From contig NZ_JAUOQH010000021.1 in the NCBI RefSeq assembly GCF_030547075.1, positions 1-64,000 on the forward strand: DNA of 64,000 bases, in the 5' to 3' direction. The translations under genes and the position numbers were made by a program. The notes below the pieces were generated by a model. It made no database searches. It saw nothing but the letters and a program-made list of their open reading frames with translations, and was not told where the DNA came from. The stretch's first letter is position 1; each line of letters opens with the position of its first letter. Origin of the DNA: Alteromonas sp. 1_MG-2023 (GTDB lineage Bacteria > Pseudomonadota > Gammaproteobacteria > Enterobacterales > Alteromonadaceae). Shown piece after piece: positions 18,579 to 27,707 of the stretch.

Positions 18579-18946
18579 TAAAGCGCAGCTATTTTCTGAC
18601 GTGAGGCTATTAACTCGGGTCTTTTGAATCAAGCTTGCAAACTTAAACAGCGTAAGCCTGCGTTAAGTTTTTGCCCTTAGATTTGAGCGCTTAGTTTTAA
18701 GCTCTTAGTTTTAAGCCCTTAGTTTTAAGACCTTAGATTTAAGAGAAATCGCACTTACCTTGATGTGTTACTTTTAGGAAAGCTAATTTTGGTAAAGTTA
18801 ACGTCGGTAAAGTCAACGCACAATAGCCTTGTGAAACGTTCTAACCGAAACAGTCTCGATGATTTTTTCTTGATAAAACAGTCTTGAAAAACAGTCTTAA
18901 AAAACAAAGCTTGGCTACTCAGTTACTCCTGAACAGCCAAAAGGCT
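18579..18946. other. non-coding stretch with short direct repeats
   Basis: Besides the 14-bp array, this 368-base gap holds smaller echoes: GGTAAAGTTAACGTC followed by GGTAAAGTCAACG near 18791-18820, and AACAGTCTTGAAAA/AACAGTCTTAAAA near 18878-18902. No gene, tRNA or clear terminator is seen. It separates the plus-strand small gene from the minus-strand GNAT-C39 gene (convergent). Confidence 0.6.
18677..18746. repeat. five 14-bp tandem repeats
   Basis: Five exactly spaced copies start at 18677, 18691, 18705, 18719 and 18733, with consensus TTAGTTTTAAGCCC. The outer copies are slightly diverged. They lie in the non-coding stretch after the small 93-aa gene. Period 14 rules out a coding repeat in one frame. 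Confidence 0.85.
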
Positions 18947-20158
18947 CTACATACTGCAATTTGTTGATACAACGACCAGCGTACGGACTTTACGAGTACC
19001 ATAACTGGCCAAACGAACAAAGTCGTCCCTAGCGACGGGAATATGTTGAAATTCAACACGCTGACTTTCGTCTAAACTGTTGCTTTCATCTGCGTCTGGG
19101 TCGTGTAAGTAAAAACACTGCTCATCGTAACTGGTTATGGCAACCCAATGTGGTGCTTTTTTCTTGTCAAACGCGTACGTGCTAATTAAGCACAGCACCG
19201 CCTTGCCAGCATCCAATGCCTGTTCAATCGCTTCTACGCGCCATTCTTCTGTAACAATAGACATACCGCTTTTTTGCGCCTGCAGTAAAAAGTCGGCTTC
19301 TACTTGCCCAACAATTTGTTTTTTATGTTCACTTCTTACGCCATCTACAAATAAAGGTAAAGGCTGGTTAATTAACACCTCCGCAGCAAACCCTTCCTGT
19401 AGCGCCGCTAACGCTAAGCCAATGGGGTGACAGCCACCATGGCCAGATGTCATAAATATTGTGGTTGCCGTACGCCAAATTGCTAGCTCTTTTTGCTGGT
19501 TCATCACAAAACTGCTTTGTAATGAACACATTGCCATCATCAAAGCCGCTGGCCCGCACGTAAACTCCGTAGTTTGTTGATACCACGGGTATACGGTATG
19601 AGACATAGCTTTAGACGACACCAAGACTTTTTGCATACGCAAGGCGTTTGAATGATCGTCGTAATAATCAACGTACATACCAAACTGTTTAAAACCCAGC
19701 TTCTGGTAAAGTGCAATGGCGCCCTTATTGTCCGCAGACACTTCTAGGCGCATAAAGCGCTTTCCCCTGGCTAACGCCTGCTCCCCTAGTGTTGTTATCA
19801 ACTTTTCGGCAATTCCAAACCCTCGGGCTTCTGGCAACACAGCAATTGAATATAAACGGGTCAGCTGCGTGCCTCTACGTAGTAGCAATAGTCCATACCC
19901 TGCTATGGTAACGCCTTGCGGGGTATGGTGCTCAGCAATGTAAAACTCAGCATGGCTCGCCGTTACGTAAAAACGAAAACGACGAACATTCAGCTTATCA
20001 GTCTTAAAACACGTATTCTCAATGTGTTGAATTTGTGTCACGTCATCAAACGTGGCTTTTCTCAACTGAATATTGTTGACAGTATTCAATTCATCCTCGT
20101 GCTCACCTTTATATACACGCTCAAGCCCTTTGTATTCAGACGCAAGTGCACTGTTCAT
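18947..20158 (-). CDS. GNAT acetyltransferase fused to a C39-like cysteine peptidase domain
   Basis: A 403-aa two-domain protein. Residues about 31-180 are a GNAT domain with the acetyl-CoA loop ARGFGIAEKL (111-120) and the ALYQKLGF motif (149-156). Residues about 188-400 are a papain-fold peptidase like family C39, with likely catalytic Cys201 (FTCGPA), His337 (PHWVAI) and Asp353 (LHDPD). There is no signal peptide, so it acts in the cytoplasm. It lies 2 bases after the RimK-like ligase and is surely co-expressed. This GNAT-peptidase/ATP-grasp pairing is known from genome surveys (Iyer, Aravind and colleagues on amidoligases), with no substrate known to me. Confidence 0.88.
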   Translation of the reverse strand: MNSALASEYKGLERVYKGEHEDELNTVNNIQLRKATFDDVTQIQHIENTCFKTDKLNVRRFRFYVTASHAEFYIAEHHTPQGVTIAGYGLLLLRRGTQLTRLYSIAVLPEARGFGIAEKLITTLGEQALARGKRFMRLEVSADNKGAIALYQKLGFKQFGMYVDYYDDHSNALRMQKVLVSSKAMSHTVYPWYQQTTEFTCGPAALMMAMCSLQSSFVMNQQKELAIWRTATTIFMTSGHGGCHPIGLALAALQEGFAAEVLINQPLPLFVDGVRSEHKKQIVGQVEADFLLQAQKSGMSIVTEEWRVEAIEQALDAGKAVLCLISTYAFDKKKAPHWVAITSYDEQCFYLHDPDADESNSLDESQRVEFQHIPVARDDFVRLASYGTRKVRTLVVVSTNCSM

Positions 20159-20160
20159 GT

Positions 20161-21660
20161 TTACCGCCCTCGTCGCTCTAACCTGTCAGCAAATTCCTGC
20201 ATAATTAATTCGTACAGGGCTTTACCCAAATATTTGTCTTCAACCCCAGCATCAATGCTTGGGTTATCATTAACTTCAATCACGTACACTTGGTTACCTG
20301 AATGCTTGATGTCTACACCGTATAAGCCATCACCTACCACTTTTGCTGCTTTAATGGCTGCCTGTAACACGGGCTTAGGAACTTCAAAGGTTGGCATTGT
20401 TGTAAAGCCACCGGATGAAAAGCGCTCTCCTTGATGGTGATAAATTTGCCAATGATTACGGGCCATAAAATACTGACACGCATAAATCGGCTTACCGCCC
20501 AACATACCAATACGCCAATCAAACTCGGTAAAGATGTACTCTTGAACCAGCACTAAAGCCGATTCAGCCAACATTTCAACCAAGCGAGTTTTTAACACAT
20601 CGCGGTTTTCCGCTTTGTGTACACCGCGAGAAAATGAGCTTTCCGGTAACTTCAATACCAAAGGTAAGCCGAAGTCTTCAATAAGCTTATCGCAGGTTTC
20701 ATCATCAGAATTCGATACAAACGTAGCTTTCGGTGCTGGTACTTTTTGATACGTAAACGCATCTTGTAAAAACACTTTGTTGCAACAGCGCAATATAGAC
20801 TGGGTATCATCCATCACGATTACACCTTCGCGCTCGGCCGCTCTGGCTAAACGGTAGGTGTGGTGGTCTATTGCCGTCGTTTCACGAATAAATAACGCAT
20901 CATAATGCCCCAAATCTTCAGGCGACAAACGTGACACTACGTTAGCTCTAAAACCCACCTTTTCAGCCGCCTTTACAAAGTGGCGAATAGCTTTTTCATC
21001 GCTAGGCGGCGTCGTCTCATCAGGATTAACTAAAATAGCCATATCCCAACGGGTACGCTTACTCGCTTTAGATGCACGCCACTGTTTTGTGGTGTAGCTT
21101 TCTAACTGGGCAATACACAACTGCTGTTGTTTGCTATCGAGTGCGGTAAAAGGCTTAGCCGCAATATCAGCAAAGCCAACTACATTGTGTTTGCCACTTA
21201 CCTTTTTACTGGTCTTCTTGTCCGCATGGGAATCCGTCACTGTCAGGGTGAGTAGCAAAATTGGGCACGGATACTTTTCAAACGCTTGGCGTGCAATACG
21301 TTTAAAACGCTGATCTTTAACTTCACCAAAAAGTACTAATAAAGGTGCCGTTGGAATGTCAGTTTCATCCACGGGTAAAGACAGCGCAAAAGGAAGCCTA
21401 TCTACACTGCGAGCTTCTGCTAGTCGAAGATCGTTAATGGTATTCACCCCTGGCAACACCAAGTGGTTACGGGCCTGTGCCAATAGTGAACAGTAATACC
21501 CTTGGCTCAAATAGCGGGTAGTGTCACACAGGTTAATTACCCGTATCTTCGGCTCATTAAGTTTTGGAAACTCGGCCAAGTAGTCTTGAAAGGTAAGTAC
21601 CGTTAATGTTGTTTCGCTAAATGGCGTAACATCGTCAGCTACAATCAAGGTATTGTGCAT
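20161..21660 (-). CDS. RimK-like ATP-grasp amino acid ligase with N-terminal RLAN domain
   Basis: A 499-aa protein. The C-terminal half (about 285-495) is an ATP-grasp domain of the RimK type: the ATP-binding lysines and the EYIFTEFDWRIGMLGGKP strand pair at 375-391, and the Mg-binding VIEVNDNPSID motif at 460-470 (E462, N464, N466). The N-terminal ~200 residues match the RimK-like N-terminal (RLAN) domain, which ordinary RimK (about 300 aa) lacks. It likely forms an amide bond between an amino acid and a peptide or protein end. It heads a two-gene operon with the GNAT-C39 protein. Confidence 0.88.
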   Translation of the reverse strand: MHNTLIVADDVTPFSETTLTVLTFQDYLAEFPKLNEPKIRVINLCDTTRYLSQGYYCSLLAQARNHLVLPGVNTINDLRLAEARSVDRLPFALSLPVDETDIPTAPLLVLFGEVKDQRFKRIARQAFEKYPCPILLLTLTVTDSHADKKTSKKVSGKHNVVGFADIAAKPFTALDSKQQQLCIAQLESYTTKQWRASKASKRTRWDMAILVNPDETTPPSDEKAIRHFVKAAEKVGFRANVVSRLSPEDLGHYDALFIRETTAIDHHTYRLARAAEREGVIVMDDTQSILRCCNKVFLQDAFTYQKVPAPKATFVSNSDDETCDKLIEDFGLPLVLKLPESSFSRGVHKAENRDVLKTRLVEMLAESALVLVQEYIFTEFDWRIGMLGGKPIYACQYFMARNHWQIYHHQGERFSSGGFTTMPTFEVPKPVLQAAIKAAKVVGDGLYGVDIKHSGNQVYVIEVNDNPSIDAGVEDKYLGKALYELIMQEFADRLERRGR

Positions 21661-22058
21661 GTAATTCGCTTCTAAAAAAGATTATGTAAGTTACAATTCG
21701 AGATGAACGTAAGTGGTGTAACACTCACTTACACTCGCGTAAGATTGGCGCTGAGTTTACGCCGAATGTGGAAATTGCAAAGGGAATTGAGCACGGCTTT
21801 TTTTCATCGTTAAGACAACGAAAACTAATCCATAGAACTGGATAGATATTCCCGCGTTAAAGGTTTCTAATTAGGCTAAAATTTTTACCTAACACGAGTA
21901 TAAATTAAGGTAAATCTTTAATTCTAATTCGTATCGTGATGTATATTATTACAAGCCAAGCAGTGTTCGTGAAAGAACTCTGTAAAGCCTGTTTACTGCA
22001 AAGTGCTGTGTATAGAATTTTTAGTAAAAAGAGTTAAGTAAAATAACTAGGAGATTGT
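21661..22058. other. divergent promoter region between RimK-like ligase and antiporter
   Basis: A 398-base gap between divergent genes. It contains an inverted repeat GTAAGTG (21709-21715)/CACTTAC (21726-21732) with a 10-base spacer, about 50 bp upstream of the ligase gene and a plausible operator for it. The remainder is AT-rich; no small gene with a ribosome binding site is seen. The antiporter gene has AGGAG before its ATG. Confidence 0.5.
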
Positions 22059-23027
22059 ATGTTACTAGCCAGTTTAGCCATTCTTATTGGGCTACCGGTT
22101 TTGCTATGGAGTGCGGGTAAATTTGTTGGCGGCGCGGCTTCTGTTGCCAATCACTCTGGGGTGTCGCCACTATTAATTGGTATGCTGATTATTGGCTTCG
22201 GTACATCAGCCCCTGAAATTATTGTTTCAATCTTCGCTGCTGCGCAAGGCAATTCAGGTATTGCTTTAGGCAATGCCTACGGCTCAAACATTGCCAACAT
22301 ACTGCTTATTCTAGGATTAACCGCGCTTATTAGTCCTATTGCGGTTAAATCGAACATCATTAAAAAAGAAATTCCGGTCTTACTCGGCATTACATTTTTC
22401 GCTTCTTGGCAGGTGCTAGATCAATCGGTATCTAAAGACGATGCTTTTTCATTACTTGGCTTATTTGTGCTGCTTATTTCTTGGAGTATCTGGCACGGTA
22501 TGCAAGGCAGTAAAGATAAACTTGCCGATGAATACAGCGACGAAATCAACGCTTCTGAAGGCACTATTAAAACCCATATCATTTGGTTAATTACAGGCCT
22601 ACTGCTATTAGTGGCAAGCTCTCGCATGCTGGTGTGGGGTGCGGTTGAAGTGGCTACCTACTTTGGCGTTAGCGATACCATCATTGGCTTAACCGTTATT
22701 GCGATTGGAACCTCGTTACCTGAGCTCGCCTCTTCTTTAATTGCAGTGAAAAAAGGTGAACACGACTTAGCCATAGGTAATGTTATTGGCTCGAATATGT
22801 TCAACACTTTAGCGGTAGTGGGAATTGCCGGTACTATTCAGCCTATGACAGTCAGTGCCGATTTCTTGTATCGCGATGTAGTAGTAATGCTAGCGGCTAC
22901 CGTAGCACTATTTATATTCTGCATCGGCTTTAAACGCCAAGGGCGCTTAAACCGAGTAGAAGGTGGAGCTTTTGTGGCAGCCTATGCCATATACACCTAC
23001 TGGCTTATTAGCGTTGCTTTTATATAG
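22059..23027 (+). CDS. calcium/sodium antiporter (CaCA family, YrbG-like)
   Basis: A 322-aa membrane protein with about ten helices and the two inverted CaCA repeats: GFGTSAPEIIVS (about 47-58) with GNAYGSNIANILLILG, and AIGTSLPELASS (about 216-227) with GNVIGSNMFNTLAVVG. These hold the ion-binding Glu, Ser and Asn residues. Homologues exchange Ca2+ for Na+ or H+ across the inner membrane. It is a single gene; its end overlaps the convergent small membrane gene by 8 bases. Confidence 0.93.
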   Translation: MLLASLAILIGLPVLLWSAGKFVGGAASVANHSGVSPLLIGMLIIGFGTSAPEIIVSIFAAAQGNSGIALGNAYGSNIANILLILGLTALISPIAVKSNIIKKEIPVLLGITFFASWQVLDQSVSKDDAFSLLGLFVLLISWSIWHGMQGSKDKLADEYSDEINASEGTIKTHIIWLITGLLLLVASSRMLVWGAVEVATYFGVSDTIIGLTVIAIGTSLPELASSLIAVKKGEHDLAIGNVIGSNMFNTLAVVGIAGTIQPMTVSADFLYRDVVVMLAATVALFIFCIGFKRQGRLNRVEGGAFVAAYAIYTYWLISVAFI

Positions 23028-23415
23028 TAAGCCCTAAGGTAGTAGCCAGTGTGACAAGGCTAATTAACGCAATGCTGGCCAACACAAATAAATTAAAACC
23101 GAAATGATCGCCCTGCCGCCTATTGCGGCGGGCGCGCATAACAATACTTATTAAGCTCACCACCAAACACACTTGCAGCATAATTTGCATGGCTTTTAAA
23201 TATTCAGCCGACCAGCCCGTATCGCCTTCAATACCCCAATATTCTTGAACCCCACTGATAAAATCCGGGCGAGCAAAATGAAATAAGATAAGCGTGATAA
23301 CTAAGGACAGCCACCCCAAAACATTAAGCGCGAGCATCACGCGAAAGAAATTAGTTTCGCTTCTAGGTGTTGAACGGCGCTCTTCAATCCCATACGGATT
23401 ATTTTTATTTCCCAT
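23020..23415 (-). CDS. hypothetical membrane protein (131 aa)
   Basis: I do not recognise this protein. Three hydrophobic segments lie at about residues 26-45, 71-91 and 107-128. A polar N terminus (KNNPYGIEERRSTPRSE) and a basic loop (RARRNRRQGDH) after the second segment place that loop in the cytoplasm. There is no obvious active site. The overlap with the antiporter and the normal coding pattern suggest a real gene. Confidence 0.65.
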   Translation of the reverse strand: MGNKNNPYGIEERRSTPRSETNFFRVMLALNVLGWLSLVITLILFHFARPDFISGVQEYWGIEGDTGWSAEYLKAMQIMLQVCLVVSLISIVMRARRNRRQGDHFGFNLFVLASIALISLVTLATTLGLTI

Positions 23416-23706
23416 TTGTCACTCTGTTCTCTGGCATCCCGCTTTAGGTTGAGTATACTAGCGTGCTATTGGATTATGCGTTAATAGTCGTATTTATTTT
23501 TAGTCACCGTGTAAACGCCTTTTCAGCGTTTTGAAATGACTAACCGCTATTTCGCTTTTTCAGGATGCAAATTCTAAAACATGCTGAATTATCGGCAGAA
23601 AATCCAAAAGATTGACGTAAAAACCATTATTTGTGCAAATGCACATTGTTGTTGCTTGTGAACAATGACACAAAACAGCATAAATCAGTAAGACGGAGAA
23701 ATTAAC

Positions 23707-25104
23707 ATGACGCACGCGCCCGTTGTCGACGTACTTAAAGGTAAGTACGAAGTTGGCGAATCGGTAACCGTTAAAGGTTGGGTAAGAACACGCCGCGACT
23801 CTAAGGCTGGGTTATCTTTTATAGCACTACATGATGGTAGCTGCTTTGATCCTATCCAAGTGGTGGCACTGAGTTCTCTGTCAAATTACGCTGACGTACA
23901 GCGTTTAACAGCAAGTTGCTCATTATCGGTTACAGGTGTAGTAAAAGCATCTCAAGGCCAAGGTCAATCGGTAGAAATTGAAGCAACTGAGGTTGAGGTT
24001 TTAGGTTGGGTAGAAAACCCAGATACCTACCCAATGTCAGCGAAGCGTCACAGCATTGAGTATTTGAGAGAATACGCTCATTTACGCCCTCGTACTAACG
24101 TAATTGGCGCAGTAACCCGTGTACGTAACTGCTTGTCTCAAGCAATTCATCGCTTCTTCCATGAGCGCGGCCACTTTTGGGTATCAACGCCAATTCTAAC
24201 AGCAAGCGACACCGAAGGTGCGGGTGAAATGTTCCGCGTATCTACGTTAGATATGATGAACCTACCACTAGACGATAAGGGCAACGTTGATTACTCAGAA
24301 GACTTCTTCGGTAAAGAAACCTACCTTACCGTTTCGGGTCAGTTAAACGTAGAAACTTACTGTACGGCTATGTCTAAAGTTTATACTTTCGGTCCTACTT
24401 TCCGTGCGGAAAACTCAAACACCTCTCGCCATTTGGCTGAGTTCTGGATGATTGAACCAGAAGTGGCTTTCGCGGATTTAAGCGACATAGCCCAGTTAGC
24501 TGAAGACATGCTGAAATATGTGTGTAAAGCCGTGCTTGAAGAACTGCCAGATGACATGAACTTCTTCGCTCAACGTATTAAGAAAGACGCCGTTGAACGC
24601 TTAGAAAAGTTAGTCAGTTCTGACTTTGTACGCATGGACTACACAGACGCTATCGACATTCTGCAAAACTGCGGTAAAACCTTTGAGTTCCCAGTTGAGT
24701 GGGGCATCGATTTATCTTCTGAGCACGAGCGTTATTTGGCTGAAGAACACGTTGGCGCGCCTATTATTATGCAAAACTATCCGAAGGATATTAAAGCGTT
24801 CTATATGCGTATTAACGACGACGGCAAAACCGTTGCCGCTATGGACGTACTAGCACCAGGTATTGGTGAGATTATTGGTGGTTCACAGCGTGAAGAACGC
24901 CTTGATGTATTCGATGCCCGTTTGGAAGAAATGGAATTATCGAAAGAAGATTACGCCTGGTATCGCGACCTTCGCCGTTATGGCACCGTACCACACTCTG
25001 GTTTCGGTTTAGGTTTCGAGCGTTTGGTTGCTTATGTTACTGGTATGCAAAATGTGCGTGATGTTATTCCATTCCCTCGTACACCGGGTAACGCAAGCTT
25101 CTAA
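23707..25104 (+). CDS. asnS: asparaginyl-tRNA synthetase
   Basis: The 465-aa class IIb synthetase charges tRNA-Asn. An N-terminal OB-fold anticodon-binding domain (about 17-100) precedes the catalytic domain. Motif 2 is seen as [21 protein letters not shown], and motif 3 as [15 protein letters not shown] near the C terminus. Length and motifs are those of bacterial AsnRS, not AspRS. The upstream gap is 291 bases with no evident leader element, and a strong terminator follows. Confidence 0.97.
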   Translation: MTHAPVVDVLKGKYEVGESVTVKGWVRTRRDSKAGLSFIALHDGSCFDPIQVVALSSLSNYADVQRLTASCSLSVTGVVKASQGQGQSVEIEATEVEVLGWVENPDTYPMSAKRHSIEYLREYAHLRPRTNVIGAVTRVRNCLSQAIHRFFHERGHFWVSTPILTASDTEGAGEMFRVSTLDMMNLPLDDKGNVDYSEDFFGKETYLTVSGQLNVETYCTAMSKVYTFGPTFRAENSNTSRHLAEFWMIEPEVAFADLSDIAQLAEDMLKYVCKAVLEELPDDMNFFAQRIKKDAVERLEKLVSSDFVRMDYTDAIDILQNCGKTFEFPVEWGIDLSSEHERYLAEEHVGAPIIMQNYPKDIKAFYMRINDDGKTVAAMDVLAPGIGEIIGGSQREERLDVFDARLEEMELSKEDYAWYRDLRRYGTVPHSGFGLGFERLVAYVTGMQNVRDVIPFPRTPGNASF

Positions 25105-25127
25105 ATTGCGGTTAATATCGTTTATGT

Positions 25128-25155
25128 AAAGCCAGCACCTTGTGCTGGCTTTTTT
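25128..25155 (+). terminator. intrinsic terminator of asnS
   Basis: AAAGCCAGCAC (25128-25138) pairs with GTGCTGGCTTT (25142-25152) around a 3-base loop and is followed by more T residues, 24 bases after the asnS stop. Confidence 0.93.
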
Positions 25156-25276
25156 GTTACCTTTAATCAGCGCATCTTGCTGTGGCTCGCTCACTATTTC
25201 CTTATTTAAAAGCTACCCAATTAAGGGCTGCTTTTATTAAAGACCATCCTTGTAAAGACTCCTCTTTGCAGCATAT

Positions 25277-26323
25277 CTAAGGCGTAACACCATTACCAAT
25301 GGCCGCCGAACGACAAGGTATTACTGTGTAGGTATAACCGATTTCATCGTCTTCAACAGGGCTGATAGTAAGGATCTCGTAGTCGTTTAATTCTACTACT
25401 CGCGTATCTTCAGGGCTCGCACAACGAGAAAACTCATCGGCTTCGTATTTAAAAATAAACAAGGCTAACAGTTGCTTCTGAGCCAGTCGAAACTCATCAC
25501 CTTGGGCACCAAGATCAAATGTAGCGACTCTTTCATCATCTGCTCTAGCTAATTTGGAGGCAACTGGTTCTAGATTAGCTGCTTTGGCATTTGGGTCTGG
25601 CTTAACTTCAACGTTAACTCCGCGCCATTCCTCTGAAAAATTCGAAGCGACTTCAGGCTGGGTGTCTTTTAAAAAGGTAACGACACCTGCCTCCATCGAC
25701 ACGTCAAGCACAGTTACCAATACCACTAGCATCCAAATATAACGAACGAATGCAGTAGTCACCACAAACCGGTAATTAGGCGCATGCCAGAAGCCATGTA
25801 TACCAAAAGGTTTTAACAGCAATAGCACCAGTAAATACAGCGGCATAAGAAGCTGGGTAAGAACCAAAGCTAAAATCGTTGTGATGAAAAACCAACTAGG
25901 CAACATAAGGATAATGGCAAAGTTATGACTGTAAGGAAGCGATGCCGCACTAACACCGGTTACGCTATTAACGAGCCCACTGGCTGATGCCAGCGCAAAA
26001 TTAGCAATGACAGCGTAGACAAACAATATACATGCTTTGCCTGGTAAGCTATCCCATATAGTCATGAATCTTGGCCAGAATTCATACAGGATAGCCGTGG
26101 TAACCATAGCGCCTATTACGAGCTTAAGTAGGATGCTTTGAATACCAAAAAACATCACGCAAAATGCCAGCAAGGTTGCGGCAACGTAACATCGTTGGGC
26201 TAAATTCAGACTTTTCCAAAACGGTACGAATACCGAAAACACTGAAGAAAAAATTGATAAACTCTGAAGAATCATGGCCTTAATTAATAATAAAGGGCGC
26301 GTGTATTGAATTTTCATATCCAT
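25277..26323 (-). CDS. hypothetical membrane protein (348 aa)
   Basis: I do not recognise this protein. The first ~235 residues contain about six hydrophobic segments, including a conserved-looking LPSWFFITTILALVLTQLL stretch. The last ~110 residues are soluble and acidic (FDLGAQGDEFRLAQKQLLALFIFKYEADEFSRCASPEDTRV...), probably periplasmic, with two Cys that could pair (SRCASPEDTR and VIPCRSAA). There are two possible ATG starts (26323 and 26317) and no clear ribosome binding site. It is a single gene between asnS and pqiA, divergent from pqiA. Confidence 0.65.
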   Translation of the reverse strand: MDMKIQYTRPLLLIKAMILQSLSIFSSVFSVFVPFWKSLNLAQRCYVAATLLAFCVMFFGIQSILLKLVIGAMVTTAILYEFWPRFMTIWDSLPGKACILFVYAVIANFALASASGLVNSVTGVSAASLPYSHNFAIILMLPSWFFITTILALVLTQLLMPLYLLVLLLLKPFGIHGFWHAPNYRFVVTTAFVRYIWMLVVLVTVLDVSMEAGVVTFLKDTQPEVASNFSEEWRGVNVEVKPDPNAKAANLEPVASKLARADDERVATFDLGAQGDEFRLAQKQLLALFIFKYEADEFSRCASPEDTRVVELNDYEILTISPVEDDEIGYTYTVIPCRSAAIGNGVTP

Positions 26324-26564
26324 TTGATGTCTTATTCTTCGATTATTTTAGCGTGTGTTATCACCGATGCTTCCCGCATAACGAGGAATACGCTATTCTG
26401 TTAATAATTATAATTCAACGGTTTAAGCATCAGTTCTTTTGCTGTTTGCCCTGATGTTTGCGCCATTGAATGCACTGATAAAACGTTTTGATAAATTGTC
26501 GCTCGCCCATTAAAGGCTTAATCGATTGGTATTACTAAAAGAAAAGGTATTTGCTTAACCCCCT

Positions 26565-27707
26565 ATGGATGAAGGTACTAGGTTAACTCTCGTTTGTGAA
26601 CAATGCCATAACCGCGTTGTATTGCCCGAATTGAGTCATCGCGAGCGTGCAGTATGCCCTCGATGCCAACATACCTTACTCACATTTAAACGAAATGCGA
26701 GTGAGAGACTACTGGCGTTTTCAATTAGTGCGTTTGTATTTCTGGCGTTATCCCTACCATTTAACTTTTTGACGTTTAAATCAAGTGGGCAAAAACACAG
26801 TATTGACCTTCCCGGTGGTCTGTCTGTACTGATAGAAAACGACTACCTTTCCCTCGCTATTATAACCGGCTTATCTACGCTCATTTTACCTGGCATGGTA
26901 CTACTGGGTTTTATCACCTTGGGATTAGCACATTTAAGAAATACACGCACACCGTTTATAAAGCGGGTGTTTTATTGGGTCAGAGCCTTGCTGCCTTGGA
27001 GCATGGCCGAGATATTTTTGGTAGGCACCTTAGTCAGCCTAATCAAAATAACCGAATTGGCCGATGTTGCCATTGGCATGTCTTTTTATGCATTTATCGG
27101 GTTCACTACTTTTATGGCCTGTTCAATGTCAAATTTTGACACTACTGGGTTTGCATTGTGGCTGCACCAAGGTGATTTACCGCCGCCAAAGCCACTTAAA
27201 GAAAAGCAAGCCAGCGAAAGTATTCAGCGTACGTGGGCATTACTCCTTACCGCCACCATTTTGTATATCCCTGCAAACCTTCTCCCTATTATGCGCACCA
27301 ACTTTTTCGGTCAAGAAACGCCAAGCACTATTATTGGCGGTGTAATTACATTATGGGAGTCGGGGTCTTACCCTATTGCCTTGGTTATTTTAGTCGCCAG
27401 TGTAGTAGTGCCTGTGGCAAAAATTATTATTTTATGTTGGCTTAACTTAAGTGTGCAGTTTAGCCGCACTGGCTCTACACAATTACGAATTAAATATTAC
27501 CGCATCACTGAAGCTATAGGTCGCTGGTCTATGATTGACGTATTCGTAGTGGCTGTATTAGTTGCACTCATTCAAATGGGTAACACTCTTTCAATTTTCC
27601 CCGGCCCCGCTGCACTTGCGTTCTGCGCGGTGGTCTTTACAACGATGATAGCCGCCATGACATTTGATTCACGGCTAATTTGGCAGCACTGGAAACAATT
27701 ACCATGA
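26565..27707 (+). CDS. pqiA: PqiA-type membrane protein (paraquat-inducible protein A)
   Basis: The inner-membrane partner of the PqiB MCE protein, part of a lipid-transport bridge between the membranes. The 380-aa protein starts with a zinc-ribbon-like pair of CX2C motifs (CEQCHNR and CPRCQHT, residues about 11-40). It then has two PqiA repeats with about eight helices (FLALSLPFNFLTFKSSG and LLTATILYIPANLLPIMRT mark the repeats). E. coli PqiA is a little longer. It overlaps pqiB as ATGA, so the two are translationally coupled. Confidence 0.92.
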   Translation: MDEGTRLTLVCEQCHNRVVLPELSHRERAVCPRCQHTLLTFKRNASERLLAFSISAFVFLALSLPFNFLTFKSSGQKHSIDLPGGLSVLIENDYLSLAIITGLSTLILPGMVLLGFITLGLAHLRNTRTPFIKRVFYWVRALLPWSMAEIFLVGTLVSLIKITELADVAIGMSFYAFIGFTTFMACSMSNFDTTGFALWLHQGDLPPPKPLKEKQASESIQRTWALLLTATILYIPANLLPIMRTNFFGQETPSTIIGGVITLWESGSYPIALVILVASVVVPVAKIIILCWLNLSVQFSRTGSTQLRIKYYRITEAIGRWSMIDVFVVAVLVALIQMGNTLSIFPGPAALAFCAVVFTTMIAAMTFDSRLIWQHWKQLP

